A stretch of 6,109 nucleotides of DNA. Source: an uncultured Fidelibacterota bacterium. GTDB lineage: Bacteria > Marinisomatota > Marinisomatia > Marinisomatales > UBA1611. The stretch covers positions 1 through 6,109 of the forward strand of contig CAJWPW010000078.1 in assembly GCA_913045415.1 (NCBI GenBank), written 5' to 3'. Under the pieces are notes generated by a model. The model searched no databases and was not told the DNA's origin. It worked only from the letters and a program-made list of their open reading frames with translations. Each line of letters begins with the position of its first letter. Within the stretch, counting starts at the first letter, position 1. Below are positions 1 through 5,757 of the stretch, one piece after another. Both the position numbers and the translations under genes were made by a program.

Positions 1-2
1 CG

Positions 3-956
3 AATGAAGCAAACATAGTTTGGGAATGGCATATCTGGGATCATCTTATTCAAGACGTTGATCCTGGGCTACCAGGTTTTGGTGTTATATCGGAACATCC
101 TGAGTTACAGGATGTGAATTATGGTAATGCTGGGACTAGCCAAGGTCCAGGAGGCCCCACTGGAGATTGGAAACATCTTAACGCTGTTAATTACAACTCA
201 GAATTGGATCAAATTGTTATTTCCTCGCGGCATCATGACGAGATTTATATTATTGATCATAGCACAACAACAGAGGAAGCGGCTAGCCATACTGGAGGTA
301 ATTCAGGTATGGGAGGGGACTATTTATATCGTTGGGGTAATCCACAGGCCTACGGAAGAGGCAACAACTCTGACCATCAGCTAGCTAGTCAACATGGTGT
401 GAACTGGATTCCGCAAGGATATCCTGGAGAAGGGAACTTGATTCTATTTAATAATAATTATACAAATTCGACGTCCGCAGTTTTTGAGTTTATTACTCCA
501 TTAAATGAAAATGGGACATATGATATTGACGACGGTCAACCTTTTGGCCCCGATAATCCTACATGGTTTCATGCTGGAAATTTCCATACACAGATGCAAG
601 GCGGGGCTTTTCGGCAGCCCAATGGAAATACCTTGGTCACTGATTGTGATGATGCCTTTATGTTTGAAGTGACGAATGATCATGAAGTAGTTTGGAGTCA
701 TGATTATGGAAATTCATATACTATAGCACGTGCCCAAAAATATCCACTTAATTATCTGGATGGAGGTTTTTTCCCTGAATTCATCTTAGGCGATGTGAAT
801 TTTGACGGTATTTTTGATGTGTTGGATCTTTTATATACATCTGATATGAGTTCAGGATATGGATATAATCCAACTCCGCCAGCAGATTTTAATGAGGATG
901 GATCTGTCACAATAATAGATGTTATTCTCCTCCTCCAATACATTATAAATAATTAA
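3..956 (+). CDS. Arylsulfotransferase-family secreted protein with C-terminal dockerin-type repeats (5' partial)
   Basis: The reading frame is open from the first bases of the window, so the gene starts upstream and 317 C-terminal residues are visible; the GTG at 114 is an internal valine, not the start. Numbering from the first visible codon, the family hallmarks run in order: WEWHIWDHLIQ (residues 7-17), WKHLNAVNY (56-64), SSRHHDEI (74-81), YRWGNP (109-114), QHGVNW (130-135), and a block at 190-214 with H190, H195 and R204 in FRQPNGNTL. These match the beta-propeller arylsulfotransferase families, which transfer sulfate between phenolic compounds outside the cytoplasm using a histidine; which His is catalytic here I cannot assign. 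Residues 263-316 form two dockerin-like calcium loops, DVNFDGIFDVLD and DFNEDGSVTIID. The protein ends straight after them, with no type IX secretion tail. Enzymatic activity and substrate are not proven; many such homologues are uncharacterised. The gene seems unrelated to the downstream operon. Confidence 0.85.
   Translation, partial: NEANIVWEWHIWDHLIQDVDPGLPGFGVISEHPELQDVNYGNAGTSQGPGGPTGDWKHLNAVNYNSELDQIVISSRHHDEIYIIDHSTTTEEAASHTGGNSGMGGDYLYRWGNPQAYGRGNNSDHQLASQHGVNWIPQGYPGEGNLILFNNNYTNSTSAVFEFITPLNENGTYDIDDGQPFGPDNPTWFHAGNFHTQMQGGAFRQPNGNTLVTDCDDAFMFEVTNDHEVVWSHDYGNSYTIARAQKYPLNYLDGGFFPEFILGDVNFDGIFDVLDLLYTSDMSSGYGYNPTPPADFNEDGSVTIIDVILLLQYIINN
789..953 (+). other. Dockerin-type calcium-binding repeat pair (domain within the arylsulfotransferase-like CDS)
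   Basis: Two EF-hand-like loops are visible. The first has D, N, D, D, D at loop positions 1, 3, 5, 9 and 12 (DVNFDGIFDVLD). The second has D, N, D, S, T, D at positions 1, 3, 5, 7, 9 and 12 (DFNEDGSVTIID) and is followed by a hydrophobic helix LLLQYI. The first repeat lacks the usual clean helix and runs into a Ser/Gly/Tyr/Pro-rich linker. In cellulosomal bacteria dockerins bind cohesins. In FCB-group bacteria such C-terminal pairs are common on secreted proteins without any cellulosome, so a folding or anchoring role is as likely. No cohesin partner is visible here. Confidence 0.75.
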
Positions 957-973
957 ATAATTGAAATATATAT

Positions 974-1001
974 TTGTCAAGTAAGAGAATTAATTCATAA
1001 A
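974..1001 (+). promoter_or_regulatory. Possible sigma-70-like promoter for the TetR/RND operon
   Basis: TTGTCA (974-979) matches the -35 consensus at five of six bases. CATAAA (996-1001), 16 bases downstream, matches the -10 at four of six. The 10-base palindrome GAATTAATTC (987-996) fills most of the spacer, a placement that would suit repressor control. The region is so AT-rich that a match of this quality may arise by chance, and FCB-group bacteria often use a different -10/-33 consensus, so this is only a candidate. Confidence 0.22.
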
Positions 1002-1015
1002 ATTGGAAACGAAAT

Positions 1016-1030
1016 AAACGAATAACGTTT
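1016..1030. promoter_or_regulatory. Inverted repeat, candidate TetR-family operator
   Basis: AAACG (1016-1020) and CGTTT (1026-1030) form perfect 5-base arms around the spacer AATAA. The site ends 9 bases before the regulator's ATG. A further AAACG at 1007-1011 is a direct copy of the left arm at 9-base spacing. TetR-family proteins commonly bind palindromes of about this length next to their own gene and repress themselves and the adjacent exporter. The arms are short, so the assignment is tentative. Confidence 0.25.
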
Positions 1031-1039
1031 TTATAATAC

Positions 1040-1651
1040 ATGTCACCTAAACAACAATTAAACCAAATTCTTGAAGGAGGATTTGACTCAGTAGTAGATA
1101 CTGGTGTTCGTGCTTTTACAGTCGAATCACTTGCAAAGCGGCTGGCAATGAGTAAAAAAACGATCTATAAGTTTTTTCCAACCAAAGAAAATTTAATTCG
1201 CTCTATTATGCGATTTGTATTTACCCAAATTGATGCCGCATTCAATAAAGTAATGGTTGATGAACCAAACCCTGCTGTCCAGTTTATTAAAATTATGGAA
1301 ACGATTGCAAAATTTGCTGGAAGAGTTCCAGTGGATAAAATCGCTGAACTCAAATCACTTCACCCAGAAATTTGGAAGGAGATCGAATCATTCCGATTAA
1401 GTCATCAGGATGATTTTTACACGATCCTGCACGATGCTCAAGAGCGGGGACTGGCACGGGATGATATCAATATGAGGGCTACATCCATTATTTATATCAA
1501 TATTATTAATTCAACATTTCAACCGGAATTTTTCCTGAAAAATGATTTACCAATCAGGGAGACTATTCGTGGTTTCGTCAAGATCGTTGCCCATGGAATA
1601 TTTACAGATAAAGGTATGAAAGCTATTAAAGAACACTATGAACAAAATTAA
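1040..1651 (+). CDS. TetR/AcrR-family transcriptional regulator
   Basis: This 203-residue protein is the usual size for the family. The N-terminal DNA-binding domain is clear: ILEGGFDSVVDTGVRAFTVE (10-29) leads into the helix-turn-helix at about 27-46, with the signature SLAKRLAMSKKTIYKFF, and then PTKENLI. The C-terminal ligand-binding and dimerisation part (about 60-203) is divergent and gives no ligand clue. The ATG at 1040 is the first possible start, because an in-frame TAA lies at 1034-1036. No Shine-Dalgarno sequence precedes it; the leader is AT-rich, as often seen in FCB-group bacteria. Its 3' end overlaps the exporter gene by 14 bases, so the two are co-transcribed and probably translationally coupled. 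By analogy with TetR regulators adjoining exporters it likely represses its own operon and is released by a lipid-like or amphiphilic ligand; that is inference. Confidence 0.9.
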   Translation: MSPKQQLNQILEGGFDSVVDTGVRAFTVESLAKRLAMSKKTIYKFFPTKENLIRSIMRFVFTQIDAAFNKVMVDEPNPAVQFIKIMETIAKFAGRVPVDKIAELKSLHPEIWKEIESFRLSHQDDFYTILHDAQERGLARDDINMRATSIIYINIINSTFQPEFFLKNDLPIRETIRGFVKIVAHGIFTDKGMKAIKEHYEQN

Positions 1652-3941
1652 AAATTATTCGGATCATCCTATACGGCGATGGTTTATTTATCAAAGCATA
1701 AATCATCCGGTTCGATCCATTGTAGTGTCTTTGTTCGCAACAATAGTTATGGCTTCCGGATTAACATTTTTAGTAATAGACGATGATATGATGAAAATGC
1801 TTCCCAAAAATCTGGAGTCACGGAAGGCATGGGATTCTCTCCAGGATGAATTCGGCAGTACGGAAGTTATTTTTGTGGCATTTGGCGAAAAGGGTCGTTC
1901 CATTTATCACCCGGATGCCTTACGGGTGCTCTGGGACGTGGCCATGGAGTTGGAAGGCTTGCCGGAGGTGGATGAAGTGACCAGCATCGCGACTGCGACG
2001 CGAATGGACAATGATAAAGGCGATTTGCTCATTCAGGATTTGCAACCCGGTCGTGATCTTGATGAAATTGAAATTGCCGGCATTCGAGATTACCTCAATA
2101 AATATCCGAACGTCAAAAAACGTTTCATCAGTCAAAAAGAGGACTATCTTATTTTGTTGGTTCAGCCATATGATGACGTTGCATTGGATCAATTTCGAAA
2201 TGAACTCGTAGGGGTTGCGGATTCGATTCTGACAAATTATGAAATCTATTATGGTGGGTTCGCCTACATCACAGGTACTATTCCTGAACTGATCCGGAAC
2301 GATGTTCAGTCCTTGATGAAGATGGGCATTCTAATTATGGTGACTATTCTCTTATTGAATTTGAGAAGCATCCCTGGTGTGCTGATGGTGCTGATGGTGA
2401 TTGGATTATCCTTAGTTTCTATGATGGGGTTTATGGGATGGGTATACAAATTAACGGGATCGGATCGATTTTTGTTTACTATGATGAATACGTCCATGCC
2501 CATTATTCTATTAACCATAGCCAATTCTGACGGTGTACATGTGGTGGCAAAATTTTTCAAGGAGATGCGGTTGAAAGGTGATGTTCCACAAGCGTTGGCA
2601 ACCACCATGGATTCTTTGCTAGTCCCGATATTCTTGACGAGTATAACGACCGTAGCTGCTTTTTTGACAATGATTTCCTCTCCACTGGAACCAATGATTG
2701 GATATGGTATTACCGTTTCTGCAGGTATCATTTGGGCGTGGTTTCTAAGTTCGGTTCTTCTTCCTGCCGTTATTTCTATTAAAAAATGGAACTTGGAATC
2801 AAAAGCAATCAAAGAAATGAGTCTGTTCGAAAAAATGGTTGATCATTTAGGAAAAGTCGTATTGATTCATCCAAAATACGTTTTTTCAGCGGGTATCATT
2901 TTAGTGGTTTTCGGGTTGTTTGGATTTCATAAAATTTCTATTGATGTGAACTTTGCAAACTTTTTTAAACCGGGATCCGAAATTCGAGACAGTATGAATT
3001 TCATGGACCAGGAGATGACAGGTACTTTGGATTTAAGAGTTCGAATAGATGGTGACATGCGGGACCCACATGTACTCAATGACGTGAGTTCGCTTCAATC
3101 CTTCTTGGAAAGAGAAGATAAAGTTTCCTTAAGTTATTCATTTGCCGATGTGGTGAAACAAATGCACCGAACGTTTATGGACGACGAACTGACCCATTAC
3201 ACAATTCCGGATTCAGCATCAAAGATAAAAAACTTGATTACAGGGTTTTCAAACGATTATTCGTCTGTTGTTGATGATATGGATTATGAAAGCGGATTGG
3301 TGACGGTACTTGCCAAAATAATGAGTACGGATGAAATATTCCATTTTGCAAATAAAACCGATGCATATATTGATGAAAATTTAACCTCGGACATGAGTAT
3401 AACTGTGACGGGGATGATTATCGTTATCCGCGACATGGTAATCATGATCATTCGGTCATCAGCATTCAGTATCACTTTTTCATTAATAGTGATCGGATTA
3501 ATCGCTTCAGTATTTTTTAAGCGCATATTATGGGGAACCTTGGCTGTGATCCCACTAACGTCTGCTGTGATACTAAACTTTGGATTGATGGGCCACTTTG
3601 GTGTAACGCTCAATCATATTACGGCGATTTTATCGTCTATTATCATTGGTGTGGGCGTTGATTTTGCCATTCACTACATTTCCCAATTTCGCCGTTTGTC
3701 CCGGAAAGTGAATCCCGATCAGCTAAGTCGTGAAGTGATCGATGATGTTGGATATCCCATTATTTTGGATGCTTGCTCAAATATGGGCTTTGGCGCTTTA
3801 ATGTTTTCTGTATTTCTCCCTATCCAATATATTGGCGGATTAATGGTATTTGCCATGGTTTCAACCTCTTTGGGTACGTTGACCATGTTGTCAGCTTTGG
3901 CGGAATTACTAAAAAATAAATTGATAGAAAAAGGGCTTTAA
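1638..3941 (+). CDS. RND-superfamily (MMPL-type) inner-membrane exporter
   Basis: The 767-residue protein has the two-fold RND architecture with twelve predicted membrane helices. TM1 is at about 27-47, followed by a large periplasmic loop (48-224). TM2-TM6 lie at about 229-242, 245-267, 279-296, 327-346 and 353-376. TM7 is at 415-431, followed by a second loop (about 432-605). TM8-TM12 lie at about 608-627, 632-652, 659-681, 713-731 and 735-756. Polar residues expected in the proton-relay helices are present: NSDGVH (296-301) in TM4 and GVGVDFAIHY (671-680, D675 and H679) in TM10. The halves mirror each other: an HP dipeptide before TM1 (23-24) and before TM7 (411-412), each helix followed by an acidic stretch and a proline turn (DDDMMKMLP and DVNFANFFKP). 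The family (predicted exporters of COG1033, MMPL domain) uses the proton gradient to move lipids or hydrophobic molecules. The size suits a stand-alone lipid-type RND pump, and no membrane-fusion protein gene adjoins it. Substrate unknown. Confidence 0.9.
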   Translation: MNKIKNYSDHPIRRWFIYQSINHPVRSIVVSLFATIVMASGLTFLVIDDDMMKMLPKNLESRKAWDSLQDEFGSTEVIFVAFGEKGRSIYHPDALRVLWDVAMELEGLPEVDEVTSIATATRMDNDKGDLLIQDLQPGRDLDEIEIAGIRDYLNKYPNVKKRFISQKEDYLILLVQPYDDVALDQFRNELVGVADSILTNYEIYYGGFAYITGTIPELIRNDVQSLMKMGILIMVTILLLNLRSIPGVLMVLMVIGLSLVSMMGFMGWVYKLTGSDRFLFTMMNTSMPIILLTIANSDGVHVVAKFFKEMRLKGDVPQALATTMDSLLVPIFLTSITTVAAFLTMISSPLEPMIGYGITVSAGIIWAWFLSSVLLPAVISIKKWNLESKAIKEMSLFEKMVDHLGKVVLIHPKYVFSAGIILVVFGLFGFHKISIDVNFANFFKPGSEIRDSMNFMDQEMTGTLDLRVRIDGDMRDPHVLNDVSSLQSFLEREDKVSLSYSFADVVKQMHRTFMDDELTHYTIPDSASKIKNLITGFSNDYSSVVDDMDYESGLVTVLAKIMSTDEIFHFANKTDAYIDENLTSDMSITVTGMIIVIRDMVIMIIRSSAFSITFSLIVIGLIASVFFKRILWGTLAVIPLTSAVILNFGLMGHFGVTLNHITAILSSIIIGVGVDFAIHYISQFRRLSRKVNPDQLSREVIDDVGYPIILDACSNMGFGALMFSVFLPIQYIGGLMVFAMVSTSLGTLTMLSALAELLKNKLIEKGL

Positions 3942-3970
3942 TTGAACTTGATAAAACGGGAAATAACATC

Positions 3971-4966
3971 ATGAGAAAAAGTGCAATCAAAGGTATCGGA
4001 TTTCATGTACCATCTCAAGTGGTTACAAACCAAGATTTGGCAGAATTGATGGATACCTCAGATGAATGGATCAAAACCAGATCTGGTATTGAGGAAAGAA
4101 GATGGGTTCAAGGTGATGAAGCCGCATCTGATTTGGCGATTCCGGCATCCATTAAAGCCATGGAAATGGCCGGTGTCAATCCGGAAGATATTGATGTGGT
4201 CGTAGTAGGAACCATTTCTGGAGATTACTTTTTTCCCGGTGTAAGCGCACAACTACAGGCAGAATTAGGTTTAAGAAACATTGCAGCATTTGATATTAAA
4301 GCTGCCTGTTCAGCATTCGTGTATAGCCTATCCATAGCAGATCAATTTATTCGAACCGGTCAATATACGACTGCTCTCGTCGTCGGTGCTGAAGCACAAA
4401 CAAAATTTATTAATAAATCCACAGAAGGCCGGGATATTGCAGTCTTATTTGGAGATGGAGCAGGTGCAGCAATTTTACAAGCAAGTGAGGGTGAAAGTGG
4501 AATTCTGTCCACGCATTTACATTGCCAAGGTAAAGATTTAAAAAATCTATGGATGGAGGGCCCCGGATCATCTGGCGATAATCAGATAAATAAGGTTACG
4601 ATTGAACAAGCAAAAAGATTTGAACCCTATATGAATGGGAGAGAAGTATTTAAAAATGCAGTGGTTCGATTCCCAGAAGTCATTCATGAAGCGTTGGAAA
4701 AAAACAATCTGTCTATGGATGATATCTCATTAATTATTCCTCATCAGGCAAATTTGCGAATTATTCAATCCGTGGCTAAACGGATGGGCGTTGAACAGGA
4801 TAAATTTTATGCTAATATCCAAAGATATGGCAATACAACGGCAGCATCTATCCCCATTGCTCTATGTGAAGCGGTGGAAGAAGAAAAAGTAAAAGAAGGT
4901 GACACCATTATTTTGGCCGCCTTCGGCGCTGGATATACGTGGGCATCTGCAGCCATTCGGTGGTAA
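3971..4966 (+). CDS. fabH: Beta-ketoacyl-ACP synthase III (FabH family)
   Basis: The 331-residue thiolase-fold enzyme has the normal FabH length and a complete catalytic triad: C113 in KAACSAFVY, H258 in IPHQAN and N288 in YGNTTAASIP. Other family marks are the N-terminal GIGFHVP, DTSDEWIKTRSGIEER, the LFGDGAGAAIL block and the C-terminal GAGYTWASAAIRW. Such enzymes condense an acyl-CoA starter with malonyl-ACP by Claisen condensation in the cytoplasm, normally the first step of fatty-acid synthesis. The residue two after the nucleophile is Ala (C-S-A-F) where housekeeping FabH usually has Gly (C-A/S-G-F), hinting at an altered acyl pocket. The gene sits 29 bases after the RND exporter and 37 before a LolA-like gene, away from fabD, fabG or acpP. 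It may therefore be a specialised paralogue making or priming a lipid for export rather than the housekeeping copy. The ATG at 3971 has no good Shine-Dalgarno sequence but gives the expected N-terminus. Confidence 0.88.
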   Translation: MRKSAIKGIGFHVPSQVVTNQDLAELMDTSDEWIKTRSGIEERRWVQGDEAASDLAIPASIKAMEMAGVNPEDIDVVVVGTISGDYFFPGVSAQLQAELGLRNIAAFDIKAACSAFVYSLSIADQFIRTGQYTTALVVGAEAQTKFINKSTEGRDIAVLFGDGAGAAILQASEGESGILSTHLHCQGKDLKNLWMEGPGSSGDNQINKVTIEQAKRFEPYMNGREVFKNAVVRFPEVIHEALEKNNLSMDDISLIIPHQANLRIIQSVAKRMGVEQDKFYANIQRYGNTTAASIPIALCEAVEEEKVKEGDTIILAAFGAGYTWASAAIRW

Positions 4967-4989
4967 GAATCCAATCAATCGCAATTTTC

Positions 4990-4995
4990 AAAGGA
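4990..4995 (+). promoter_or_regulatory. Ribosome binding site deciding the start of the LolA-like gene
   Basis: AAAGGA lies 8 bases upstream of the ATG at 5004. It supports that start over the longer open frame, which reaches back to 4899 inside the FabH gene. The 5004 start also places a signal peptide exactly at the N-terminus. It is the clearest Shine-Dalgarno match in front of any gene in the window. Confidence 0.6.
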
Positions 4996-5003
4996 AAAAT
5001 ATT

Positions 5004-5753
5004 ATGAATAAAATCCTAATCATTCTCACTTTCATGAGTTCTGTTTTTTCACAAACAGGATTTGAAATAGCAAAAATGGTAGATGAGAGACCAACTCCGA
5101 TGGACATGTCGAACAAAACAGAAATGATATTGACCAATTCCAAGGGAAAATCCCGGTCCAACGCTATGATATCCAAATCTATGGATGGAAATAAAAAACA
5201 ATTAATTTGGTTTTTAGAACCGAAAGACGATAAAGGGGTGGCGTTTTTGAAAATCGAACACGATGATAAAGATGATGAAATGCGCATGTGGCTCCCGGCT
5301 TTTAAAAAAGTAAGACGAATATCTTCCAAGAAAAAAGGGGATGCTTTTATGGGATCCGATCTGAGCTATGAAGATTTGTCCAGTCGAAATTTGGATGAAA
5401 ACGACTACAATCGATTGGATGATGAAATCGTGGACGGCAAAGATTGCTATGTATTGGAGATCACTCCTGGAAAGGAAGCAAATTCATCTTATTCAAAACA
5501 TGTGTCATGGATTGAAAAATCATCGCTTATGGGTGTAAAGGAGGAATCTTACGATAAGCGCGGACGCTTGAAAAAAGTTAAAGAATTCACTTTTCAGATT
5601 CTGAAGGACTATCACGTCATTAAAAGGGTCTTTGTGAAGGATGTTCAGAAAACACATACCACAGAGGTTACGTTTTCGGATGTGCAGGTTGATTCAGGCA
5701 TTGATAAAAATTTATTTCAAGAAAAAAATCTCAAGCGCCTTCCAAGAGATTAA
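5004..5753 (+). CDS. Secreted LolA-like outer-membrane lipoprotein-sorting-type protein
   Basis: The 249-residue product starts with a signal peptide, MNKILIILTFMSSVFS, probably cleaved before Q17 (V-F-S then Q). The mature part carries the marks of the LolA_like family annotated as outer membrane lipoprotein-sorting protein (I believe Pfam PF17131): KKQLIWFLEPKDDKGVAFL, MRMWLPAFKKVRRIS (93-107), GDAFMGSDLSYEDL (112-125), then alternating strands such as DGKDCYVLEITP and a C-terminal FSDVQVDSGIDKNLF. The fold is an incomplete beta-barrel with a hydrophobic groove; LolA and LolB use it to carry lipoproteins and relatives carry other lipids in the periplasm. It is much more like this accessory group than true LolA. 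Members often adjoin RND exporters and outer-membrane barrels, as here, so a periplasmic carrier between pump and barrel is the likely role. The start at 5004 is chosen because of the signal peptide and the AAAGGA site. Confidence 0.85.
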   Translation: MNKILIILTFMSSVFSQTGFEIAKMVDERPTPMDMSNKTEMILTNSKGKSRSNAMISKSMDGNKKQLIWFLEPKDDKGVAFLKIEHDDKDDEMRMWLPAFKKVRRISSKKKGDAFMGSDLSYEDLSSRNLDENDYNRLDDEIVDGKDCYVLEITPGKEANSSYSKHVSWIEKSSLMGVKEESYDKRGRLKKVKEFTFQILKDYHVIKRVFVKDVQKTHTTEVTFSDVQVDSGIDKNLFQEKNLKRLPRD

Positions 5754-5757
5754 CTGA

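Larger units (their letters stand above)
957..1039. other. AT-rich intergenic control region
   Basis: This 83-base gap is the longest non-coding stretch in the window. It separates the arylsulfotransferase-like gene from the operon. It holds the perfect palindromes AAATATATATTT (964-975) and GAATTAATTC (987-996) and the AAACG/CGTTT inverted repeat (1016-1030). I see no GC-rich hairpin with a T-run, so a rho-independent terminator for the upstream gene is not evident. Confidence 0.5.

Noticed and set aside
114..116. GTG as start of the arylsulfotransferase-like gene
   Set aside because: The frame is open and carries the conserved WEWHIWDH motif upstream of this codon, so the gene is truncated by the window edge.
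957..1000. Transcription terminator after the arylsulfotransferase-like gene
   Set aside because: The only palindromes are short, loopless and pure AT, with no GC stem or T-run, so a rho-independent terminator cannot be supported.
1032..1037. Perfect TATAAT just upstream of the TetR ATG
   Set aside because: It lies 2 bases before the start codon, so a transcript initiated from it would begin inside the gene and lack the ATG. No -35 lies at proper spacing (TTGGAA at 1003 is 23 bases away).
1074..1081. Strong Shine-Dalgarno-like AAGGAGGA inside the TetR gene
   Set aside because: No in-frame ATG, GTG or TTG follows at a suitable distance, and starting here would cut off the first helix of the DNA-binding domain. 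The bases simply encode E-G-G.
2306..2812. 168-residue open frame on the minus strand within the exporter gene
   Set aside because: It is antisense to conserved membrane helices of the exporter, has no recognisable motif or ribosome site, and is a shadow of codon bias.
3284..3613. 109-residue open frame on the minus strand within the exporter gene
   Set aside because: Antisense to the second periplasmic loop and TM8-TM9; composition is what the reverse complement of hydrophobic codons gives. No independent support.
4899..5003. N-terminal extension of the LolA-like gene back into the FabH gene
   Set aside because: The extension would bury the signal peptide and overlap a well-conserved FabH C-terminus; the ATG at 5004 has its own AAAGGA site.
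4988..5329. 113-residue open frame on the minus strand across the start of the LolA-like gene
   Set aside because: It is antisense to the signal peptide and first strands of a confidently assigned gene, and shows no family motif.
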